A stretch of 23,307 nucleotides of DNA from a virus, in the IMG/VR virus record IMGVR_UViG_3300036851_000288, positions 1 to 23,307 of that record, one strand, 5' to 3'. Both the position numbers and the translations under genes were made by a program. The notes under the pieces are model-generated. The model did no database searches. It was not told the DNA's origin and was given only the letters and a program-made list of their open reading frames with translations. This document shows, piece by piece, positions 7,079 to 11,887 of this stretch (position 1 is its first letter; every line of letters starts with the position of its first letter).

Positions 7079-7332
7079 GGCCGTATCGGGCGCCAGTGGC
7101 CCGGACCGATCGTCTCGCCTGGCACGAACTCCTCGGCCGGGATGCCCGCGTTCTGCATGTCGAGCACGGCCTCGCGGCACAGGCGGATCGGGCGCAAGTC
7201 GGGCGAGGCGAGCCACAGGCCCTCCCACCGATAGGTCGGTGCGACCGGCGCGTCGTGGTGGGCGATGTCGCATGTGATACCGGACCACCACGGCGATGTG
7301 AAGCGTGGCGCCTCGGGCACCTGCGGAGTCAT
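7075..7332 (-). CDS. Hypothetical protein, first gene of the glycan operon, probably leaderless
   Basis: The 85-residue product begins at ATG 7332. There is no ribosome site; instead TGCTACGAT (7348-7340) lies 7 nt upstream, so transcription probably starts at or next to the A of the ATG. A TTG at 7356 is in frame but borders the upstream terminator stem. The protein (MTPQVPEAPRFTSPWWSG onward) has several Trp and Pro residues, a segment RWEGLWLASPDLRPIRLCRE and the end PGHWRPIRP. No fold or family is recognised. It leads the chain of overlapping genes down to the methyltransferases. Confidence 0.66.
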   Translation of the reverse strand: MTPQVPEAPRFTSPWWSGITCDIAHHDAPVAPTYRWEGLWLASPDLRPIRLCREAVLDMQNAGIPAEEFVPGETIGPGHWRPIRP

Positions 7333-7339
7333 GCGCCGG

Positions 7340-7348
7340 ATCGTAGCA
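7340..7348 (-). promoter_or_regulatory. Extended -10 promoter giving a leaderless mRNA
   Basis: TGCTACGAT reads as an extended -10 (TGn + TACGAT at 7345-7340). The ATG at 7332 follows after exactly 7 nt, the spacing of leaderless starts in high-GC bacteria. It lies directly downstream of the 13-bp terminator stem. No good -35 is visible because that position falls inside the terminator stem. Confidence 0.5.
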
Positions 7349-7356
7349 CGACACAA

Positions 7357-7388
7357 GGGCGCCCGACGGCCGAAACCGTCGGGCGCCC
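7357..7388 (-). terminator. Strong terminator hairpin after the coiled-coil gene
   Basis: A perfect 13-bp stem (GGGCGCCCGACGG 7357-7369 with CCGTCGGGCGCCC 7376-7388) and 6-nt loop start 10 nt past the stop of the 7399-7713 gene. On the minus strand it is followed by TTGTGTCGT, a weak T-rich tract. It probably ends the capsid-region transcript. Confidence 0.8.
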
Positions 7389-7398
7389 ATCATCGGGG

Positions 7399-7713
7399 TC
7401 AGCCCTTGAGCGCGTCCTCGATCTGTTCTCGCTCGGTGAACGGCCCACCCGACGCATCGCCCACGAGGCCGTGCGTCTGTGGCTTGGTTGGCTCACCGGC
7501 CCCGAGGCCCGCGCGGGTGTGCGCGTCGATCCGGTCGACCTGGCCCTGCGCCAGGCGAGCGGCTTCGGCGGCCTCGGTGGCGCCCTGCGCGGCGTCATTC
7601 GTCTGCTCGGCGGCCTTTGCCTGCGCCTTCGCGAGGTCCTTGGCTTCGGCCTCTGCGATGGCTTCGAGCTGATCTCGCTCGGCCTCCGCCTTGGCCCGTT
7701 GTCCCTGTGCCAC
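7399..7713 (-). CDS. Alanine-rich coiled-coil protein next to the capsid gene
   Basis: This 104-residue protein starts at GTG 7713 with GGGAGGTG about 6 nt upstream. Residues 3-65 are an Ala/Glu/Gln-rich continuous helix with heptad-like spacing (AERDQLEAIAEAEAKDLAKA and onward), followed by a Gly/Pro-containing tail. It lies immediately downstream of the capsid gene but is separated by a terminator and a 238-nt hairpin-rich gap, and it has its own strong terminator, so it may be expressed separately and heavily. A virion-associated or decoration role fits its position, but nothing in the sequence proves it. Confidence 0.72.
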   Translation of the reverse strand: MAQGQRAKAEAERDQLEAIAEAEAKDLAKAQAKAAEQTNDAAQGATEAAEAARLAQGQVDRIDAHTRAGLGAGEPTKPQTHGLVGDASGGPFTEREQIEDALKG

Positions 7714-7736
7714 GGTGGCACCTCCCGTTCGTTGTG

Positions 7737-7756
7737 GCCGGCGCGCGCGCGCCGGC
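7737..7756. repeat. 20-bp perfect GC palindrome
   Basis: GCCGGCGCGCGCGCGCCGGC is a perfect 20-bp self-complementary sequence, 24 nt upstream of the GTG of the coiled-coil gene. It could be a protein-binding site, a cruciform or an mRNA stem. The rest of the 7714-7951 gap holds another 7-bp hairpin (AACGGGC 7795-7801 / GCCCGTT 7809-7815) and the capsid terminator; no gene is convincing there. Confidence 0.6.
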
Positions 7757-7870
7757 TCATCCGGAGAATGCCCACGCTGGTCACGCGATGGATCAACGGG
7801 CCAAGTCCGCCCGTTACAGGCTCATCGCGGCCTCACGTCACCTCGACCATCGCGGCATTGACGTAGCTCC

Positions 7871-7919
7871 CTAAAACGGAGCCGCCCCGGAACGGCTGAC
7901 CCATTCGTCCCGGGGCGGT
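7871..7919 (-). terminator. Intrinsic terminator after the major capsid gene
   Basis: A 9-bp perfect stem (CCGCCCCGG 7882-7890 with CCGGGGCGG 7910-7918) is followed on the minus strand by CTCCGTTTTAG, that is a TTTT run at 7876-7873. A second small hairpin (GGGGTC 7931-7936 / GACCCC 7940-7945) lies between it and the capsid stop. This is the clearest intrinsic terminator of the window. Confidence 0.75.
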
Positions 7920-7951
7920 TCGCTCGTGACGGGGTCGGTGACCCCCTGCGG

Positions 7952-8941
7952 TTAGCTGCCGGACTCGATTTCGAGGTTCTCCGCGAGGACCGCGTAGTTC
8001 GGCTCGGCGTGCTTGACGTCGAACCGGACGGTCGGCAGGAACGAGGTCGCGCCCTCCCGCGGATCGCGGAACTTCTCGATCCGGACCCGGCGGTGCCAGC
8101 CGATGATCGTGTTCTTGGGATCGGTCAACCACGCGAACGTGCTGTAGTCGATCGCGCTGCCGTTGATCGTGTCATCGCCCGACAGGAGCGGGACCACCAC
8201 GACCGGGACGCCCCGGTAGCGCAGCGGGAACCTGTCGGTCGTGGCCGTGTCGCCGAGCGGCGTGGCGCGCTCCTGCAATTCGTCGTGGTAGACGTCCGCC
8301 ACGACCTGCGGCACGTAGAACCGCAGGTTCTGATACGAGCGCCGGTACCGGGTCGGCAGCGCGGCGATCATCCGGCGGAATAGGTCGGACGAGGACGTCT
8401 CGCCCGTCGCGTCGAGGATTTGCGCGGCGGGCAGGTTGTCCTGATACGACGCGATGATCCCGTCGAACTGGTCGAGGGTCGAGTCCTCGGCGCCCGTCCG
8501 ATCGGTGTCGGACTTGATGGCGATTTCCTCGACGTCGCGACCCGTCGCCTCGGCGATCATCGTCATGAGCGTGTCAGCGTTCGCCTCGCGCTCGACGTTG
8601 TCCTCGAACCACTCGTCGGAGACGAGCACCTCGCCCTTGAACAGGGCGGTCGAGAGGGTGACGAGGCCGGTGGCCGGCTTCTTTCGATCGGCGTCGACGA
8701 GGCGCTGCGCCTCGGTGCCGTTGCGCAGGAGCCGATCGTTGAGGCTGATCCGCGGAACCTCGAACCGCGTCGACAGGCTGAACTCCTGGCGAAGCTCGGA
8801 CACGAGGACCGACTGCTCCATGACCATCCGCAGGAACGTGCGGACCTGCTCAGGGGAGAGCAAGCCGCCGTTGGACCCGCCGGACAGGTCGGCCGATGTC
8901 AATGTGGCTCGTTCGAGCCACTGCCGCACTCGTGCAGGCAT
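7952..8941 (-). CDS. Major capsid protein (HK97 fold)
   Basis: This 329-residue protein has the layout of a small HK97-fold major capsid protein without a protease-processed delta domain. It opens with a helical N-arm (MPARVRQWLERATLTSADLS), a long helix with Q-S-V-L-V-S-E-L-R-Q (about 43-52), and an E-loop/strand region FEVPRISLNDRLLRNGTEAQ. The P-domain helix segment is VSDEWFEDNVEREANADTLM, and FYVPQVVADVYHDELQERAT (about 207-226) resembles the spine helix/A-domain. The C-terminal A-domain strand follows (YRGVPVVVVPLLSGDD). ATG 8941 follows AGGAGGGG at the right distance. It lies directly after the scaffold-like gene, the usual order, and is closed by an intrinsic terminator. It forms the icosahedral head shell. 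Confidence 0.87.
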   Translation of the reverse strand: MPARVRQWLERATLTSADLSGGSNGGLLSPEQVRTFLRMVMEQSVLVSELRQEFSLSTRFEVPRISLNDRLLRNGTEAQRLVDADRKKPATGLVTLSTALFKGEVLVSDEWFEDNVEREANADTLMTMIAEATGRDVEEIAIKSDTDRTGAEDSTLDQFDGIIASYQDNLPAAQILDATGETSSSDLFRRMIAALPTRYRRSYQNLRFYVPQVVADVYHDELQERATPLGDTATTDRFPLRYRGVPVVVVPLLSGDDTINGSAIDYSTFAWLTDPKNTIIGWHRRVRIEKFRDPREGATSFLPTVRFDVKHAEPNYAVLAENLEIESGS

Positions 8942-8963
8942 GTGCGTTACCCCTCCTGCGGCG

Positions 8964-8987
8964 CTAGGCCGCCTGTGTGTGGCCTAG
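8964..8987 (-). other. Hairpin spanning the scaffold stop codon, before the capsid gene
   Basis: CTAGGCC (8964-8970) and GGCCTAG (8981-8987) form a 7-bp stem with a 10-nt loop. The TAG of the scaffold gene lies in one arm, and the capsid ribosome site (8957-8950) follows. It may tune the scaffold-to-capsid expression ratio by attenuation or by processing the mRNA; this is inference. Confidence 0.45.
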
Positions 8988-9586
8988 TACCGACCGGATC
9001 GCTGGTGGATGACGCTGGCGAACATCCCCTCGCCGAACTTGGGGGTCGCCGACCGCTTGGTGATCGCCGTCTGGCCGGCAGGCTGCGCGGACGGCGGGAC
9101 CGTCGAGTCGGCGTCCTCGTCCTCGGGGCCGTCCTCCTCGACTGCCTTGGCGATGCCCGCGGACACGGCCTTGGCGATCGGCTCCGCGAGCGCCTCGGCA
9201 AACGCCTTCATGTCGAAGGGCTGCGCTGGTGCCGCGGTGGCCGCGGCAGGTGCACCCTCGCCGGACGTGACCGTTGGGGCGGCGGGTGTCTCGGGCGGCT
9301 TCGCTTCGCTCTTGGCGAACGGCTCCCCGCCCTCGTCGCCCAGGACATCGCGAAGCTCGTTGAGGGCAGTGATCTGCTCCTCGTCGAGGGTCGCCGCCGT
9401 CTCGGTCTTGCGGACCGCGCCCAACGCCTTGACCGCGGCCGAGAGGAGGCGCTTGGCCTCGCTCAGGCCCTCGCCGTCGGATGGCGCGCCGTCACCCTCG
9501 GCCTTGCGGATGAGGAACTTGCGCCCGGTCGCCGGGCGATCGACCGCGTCGACCCGATCGACGTCGAGGTCCGTGAGTGCTCCCAT
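8984..9586 (-). CDS. Scaffold-like head assembly protein
   Basis: This 200-residue protein directly precedes the capsid gene. It opens LTDLDVDRVDAVDRPATGRK (4-23), a motif (D-L-x-V-x-x-V-x-x-V-D-R-P-A-x-x-R-K-F) found at the N-terminus of many phage prohead protease/scaffold-region proteins. A helical stretch (40-85), an Ala/Pro-rich low-complexity linker, a second helix (MKAFAEALAEPIAKAVSAGI) and a basic C-terminus follow. High Ala/Glu content, helices and position suggest a scaffold. ATG 9586 follows AGGAGG by 6 nt. No protease triad is visible, so protease activity would have to come from elsewhere. Confidence 0.7.
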   Translation of the reverse strand: MGALTDLDVDRVDAVDRPATGRKFLIRKAEGDGAPSDGEGLSEAKRLLSAAVKALGAVRKTETAATLDEEQITALNELRDVLGDEGGEPFAKSEAKPPETPAAPTVTSGEGAPAAATAAPAQPFDMKAFAEALAEPIAKAVSAGIAKAVEEDGPEDEDADSTVPPSAQPAGQTAITKRSATPKFGEGMFASVIHQRSGRY

Positions 9587-9628
9587 GAGACGCCTCCTGC
9601 GCTCGTCGGGCTAGCCATGCCCGTCGGC

Positions 9629-9658
9629 GCTCCGGCACTCATAGATGCTCCGGCACTC
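9629..9658. repeat. 12-bp direct repeat upstream of the scaffold gene
   Basis: GCTCCGGCACTC occurs at 9629-9640 and 9647-9658, separated by 6 nt, in the 75-nt gap before the scaffold gene. Two sites with an 18-bp centre spacing could bind a regulator, but a chance duplication is possible. Confidence 0.45.
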
Positions 9659-9661
9659 GGC

Positions 9662-9886
9662 CTATGTCGCGGTGAGACTAGCGATCGCTCGGTCTGGATG
9701 CAAGTGCGCCCCGAACATTCGCCGGCAGCGCCGGCAGACCGAGCGGATCGTGACGACCACGCCGGCCCACCCGGGCGAGCGATCGTAGGTCATCAAGAGG
9801 CCCCGGCAATGCGGGCAACGAACCTCGATTTCCTCCGGTCGCGGATGCCTCGGTGAGCGGGCGATCGCGGGCTCGGACAGGGTCAT
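9662..9886 (-). CDS. Com-like zinc-ribbon protein
   Basis: This 74-residue protein starts at ATG 9886, overlapping the previous stop by 4 nt. It contains EEIEVRCPHCRGLLMTYD and SVCRRCRRMFGAHL, two C-x-x-C pairs 22-24 residues apart, flanked by basic residues. The arrangement resembles Mu Com, a small zinc-ribbon RNA-binding protein that activates mom translation, although Com-like proteins in other phages have no proven role. Here it lies ahead of the scaffold and capsid genes, so an RNA- or DNA-binding regulatory role is plausible but unproven. Confidence 0.68.
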   Translation of the reverse strand: MTLSEPAIARSPRHPRPEEIEVRCPHCRGLLMTYDRSPGWAGVVVTIRSVCRRCRRMFGAHLHPDRAIASLTAT

Positions 9887-10020
9887 CGGCGCAATGCTGC
9901 CTTGACGAGGACCGTGCGGATACGGCGCTCACTGTCGCCGTCCTTGACGATGACGACACCGCCCCGGCCCCGACGGATGAGCACGAGGCGCGCCGCCCGG
10001 ATCGCTTGGCGCAGGGTCAT
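9883..10020 (-). CDS. Small basic protein (45 aa)
   Basis: ATG 10020 shares one base with the previous stop (TGATG), and the gene ends with a 4-nt overlap into the Com-like gene. The 45 residues (MTLRQAIRAARLVLIRRGRG at the start) contain 11 arginines and several valines in a strand-like run (GGVVIVKDG), then an amphipathic end. No family is recognised. Exact overlaps on both sides support it. Nucleic-acid binding is likely from charge alone. Confidence 0.6.
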   Translation of the reverse strand: MTLRQAIRAARLVLIRRGRGGVVIVKDGDSERRIRTVLVKAALRR

Positions 10021-10640
10021 CAGCACCCTCCCACGGTCCAGAAACCCGAGCCGTAATCGAGCATGGCTGCGACAAATCCGCCCCGTTCCGTGGCGTCGAT
10101 GGTCAGCGTGTAGGTGACGATCGAGCCCTGACCGCCGTTCGACCCAGGAAGGTCGGGGTGCGGGGCCGGGATGTAGTTGTCGCCACAGGCGAGGTAGGCA
10201 AAGTCGTTGCCGTCCCTGACGGGTACCGCGACCCACGCCCTGCCGTCCGAGGCGTCCAGGCGCACCACGAGCCGATCTGTCTTGGCTCGTACCGAGGCGT
10301 CCACGTTCGCCCGGTGCGTCCCGTCAGATACGACGCACAGGGAGCCTTGCGCAACCTGGCCGGTCGCCAGCCGGCCGTCACCGCGCTTGGTCCACGAGTC
10401 GTCAATGTCCCAGCCGCATTCGGTGGGGTTGTTGACGACATTCGGTCCGGGGCAGGGAGATGCAGGGTCGAACTCGCCGTACCAGCGGATCGTCTGTTGC
10501 TCGACGTTGCAGGCTACGGACCGCGCGACCGTTACAAGCTCAGGCAGTTGCGGCCTGGCGAACGTCGAGGACGTGCCCAGGCCCATCGCGGCGAGGATGG
10601 CAAGGGCTACCAGAACTCGCCGCGTGTCGCGTCGGGTCAT
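10020..10640 (-). CDS. Secreted Cys-rich protein
   Basis: This 206-residue protein starts at ATG 10640, overlapping the holin-like gene's stop by 4 nt. Residues 1-29 are a clear signal peptide: a basic TRRDTRRV start, a hydrophobic core (LVALAILAAMGLG) and a likely cleavage after STFA. The mature part holds six cysteines (in ACNV, PCPG, ECGW, LCVV, ACGD and the terminal GGC), consistent with three disulfides in an exported protein, and is rich in strands and Trp/Gly. No known domain is recognised. A phage-encoded exported protein beside a holin-like gene could act in lysis or alter the host surface. Confidence 0.75.
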   Translation of the reverse strand: MTRRDTRRVLVALAILAAMGLGTSSTFARPQLPELVTVARSVACNVEQQTIRWYGEFDPASPCPGPNVVNNPTECGWDIDDSWTKRGDGRLATGQVAQGSLCVVSDGTHRANVDASVRAKTDRLVVRLDASDGRAWVAVPVRDGNDFAYLACGDNYIPAPHPDLPGSNGGQGSIVTYTLTIDATERGGFVAAMLDYGSGFWTVGGC

Positions 10641-10882
10641 CGGCCATCCTGCGGCGACGGCTGCCCGGGTGCCGGCGTGTTGAGCGCCTTGATCGTGGCC
10701 GAGGTCGTCGCCTTGGCAATCTCCTGGCCGAACACGAACGAGATGGCGCTCGACATGAACCCGATGATCGCGCCCTTGACGAACTCGGTGAGTTCGTACG
10801 GGTAGAGCACGAGCGCGTAGAACCCGCCCACCAACACGAGGACCGCGATGAGGTAGGGCATCGTCGCCCGCATTACGTTCAT
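10637..10882 (-). CDS. Holin-like two-helix membrane protein
   Basis: This 81-residue protein starts at ATG 10882, overlapping the upstream stop (ATGA). It has two hydrophobic helices, 8-28 (MPYLIAVLVLVGGFYALVLY) and 34-53 (EFVKGAIIGFMSSAISFVFG), and a polar Pro/Gln tail. The second helix ending F-G-Q-E-I-A-K resembles the Y-F-G-S-S end of small phage membrane proteins often annotated as holins. No endolysin is seen beside it, so the lysis assignment stays tentative. Confidence 0.6.
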   Translation of the reverse strand: MNVMRATMPYLIAVLVLVGGFYALVLYPYELTEFVKGAIIGFMSSAISFVFGQEIAKATTSATIKALNTPAPGQPSPQDGR

Positions 10883-11043
10883 TCGTGGCTCCGCTTGTGG
10901 GGCCCGACGTGTGGCTCGTGGCGCGCCTCGACGATCTGCCCAAGCTGGGCGCCGGCATAGGCCGCGACGAGGACGGCGAGCGCGAACTGCCAGTGTTCGA
11001 GGGTCGAAGTCTCGCCGAGCCACAGCAGGATCGAGTCGATCAT
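10879..11043 (-). CDS. Small membrane protein (54 aa)
   Basis: Starting at ATG 11043 (overlapping the upstream stop by 4 nt), the 54 residues include a single transmembrane helix at about 17-37 (HWQFALAVLVAAYAGAQLGQ) and a His/Lys-rich tail. A longer frame to 11145 would cross the upstream gene. It belongs to the chain of envelope-directed genes from 11887 to 10020. It might partner the holin-like protein; no family is known to me. Confidence 0.62.
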   Translation of the reverse strand: MIDSILLWLGETSTLEHWQFALAVLVAAYAGAQLGQIVEARHEPHVGPHKRSHE

Positions 11044-11357
11044 GCGTGGCACTCCGCGATGAGGTGGTAGTCGTTCAACTGCGGGCCAGGCTTGAACTTC
11101 GAGGGCCCATGGCCACGAACCCAAAAGTAGGCGTCGGTCGCCCACGTCGAGAGGACGAGCGTCCCGTCCTCAGACCATGAGGTCGTCCCGGTCGGGTATG
11201 GCGACGCGGTCACGGCGTACGGGTAGGTCGTCGGCAGCCCGATCGCGTACAGGTAGCCATCGGCAAACCAGCACGACGCCTCGACAGGCTTGGCCGCCGA
11301 CACGGGCGCGACGATCGCGGCCGTCAGGATCGCGCCGACGAGTGCTCGGCGGATCAC
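11040..11357 (-). CDS. Small secreted protein with signal peptide
   Basis: This 105-residue protein starts at GTG 11357, overlapping the preceding stop by 4 nt (GTGA). It has a basic start (MIRR), a hydrophobic core (ALVGAILTAAIVAPV) and a probable cleavage after SAA or VEA. The mature part is about 80 residues, rich in Tyr, Trp, Thr and Ser, with two cysteines (about residue 29 and near the end) that could form one disulfide. Its strand-rich pattern (YLYAIGLPTTYPYAVTASPY) suggests a small beta domain. Function unknown. Confidence 0.72.
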   Translation of the reverse strand: MIRRALVGAILTAAIVAPVSAAKPVEASCWFADGYLYAIGLPTTYPYAVTASPYPTGTTSWSEDGTLVLSTWATDAYFWVRGHGPSKFKPGPQLNDYHLIAECHA

Positions 11358-11506
11358 ACGACGACCTTGACTGTCGCGTGCTTATCGGCGAGATGCTCGG
11401 CGAGCTTGCGGCGCACCGGGCGCCACGTTTTACCCGATACCGTCCAGTTGCAGAACGAGCACGTCGCCTCGACCTTGCCCTCGATCCGCTTGAGATGTCG
11501 CGCCAT
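11354..11506 (-). CDS. Small C2H2-like zinc-finger protein (50 aa)
   Basis: The frame from ATG 11506 to TGA 11356-11354 encodes 50 residues: a basic start (MARHLKRIEGKVEATCSFCN), a C-x-x-C pair at 16/19, a basic helix and HLADKHATVKVVV with two histidines five residues apart. C-x-x-C...H-x4-H fits a C2H2-like zinc finger. It lies 3 nt after the upstream gene and overlaps the downstream start by 4 nt. Likely a small nucleic-acid-binding protein. Confidence 0.62.
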   Translation of the reverse strand: MARHLKRIEGKVEATCSFCNWTVSGKTWRPVRRKLAEHLADKHATVKVVV

Positions 11507-11509
11507 CGC

Positions 11510-11887
11510 CTACGCCTTCCCCCGACCGAGCGCACGACCTAACCCGAGGAGCGCCAGGACCACGACAAGGCCGCTCGTGACCGCCGCCATCGCGATCGGC
11601 CAGACGGTCACGAGCCCATCGGTCAGCAGGAGCATCACGAGCGACGGCTTGACCGGAGGCGACGACGGGAGCATCGCCTCGATCAACGGAGCCACCACCG
11701 CGCGATCCTCGACATCCTCAGCCGCGACCCAGCGCGGACACGGCTCATCGACCCACACCATGCCCTCGCGCGGTGCAGGTACGCGAGGCGCGGTCATCAG
11801 GGCATCTCGCATCCGCAGGATCGCCGGCTCCCAGGGCTCGTCGCGCAGATACGCGCGCCGCATATCCTCCTCGGTCACCGGGCTCAC
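11510..11887 (-). CDS. Hypothetical C-terminal membrane protein
   Basis: The 125-residue protein starts at GTG 11887, overlapping the stop of the 2H-XkdF gene by 4 nt. Residues 1-75 are soluble and acidic with two Trp-containing segments (DEPWEPAILRMRDAL, GMVWVDEPCPRWVAAEDVED). Residues 82-117 are hydrophobic with one or two membrane helices (LVMLLLTDGLVTVWPIAMAA, then SGLVVVLALLGLG), ending in a basic GRGKA tail that would face the cytoplasm. No family is recognised. It heads the run of membrane and exported proteins inside the head module. Confidence 0.65.
   Translation of the reverse strand: MSPVTEEDMRRAYLRDEPWEPAILRMRDALMTAPRVPAPREGMVWVDEPCPRWVAAEDVEDRAVVAPLIEAMLPSSPPVKPSLVMLLLTDGLVTVWPIAMAAVTSGLVVVLALLGLGRALGRGKA

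Noticed and set aside
7795-7815. Possible tRNA or small RNA
   Set aside because: A single 7-bp hairpin without anticodon arm, T-loop sequence or CCA; not a tRNA.
8420-9856. A 478-codon plus-strand open frame antisense to capsid, scaffold and the Com-like gene
   Set aside because: It mirrors the GC-rich third positions of the real minus-strand genes, spans several genes and a terminator-like hairpin, and its protein is Arg/Gly/Leu-rich without motifs.
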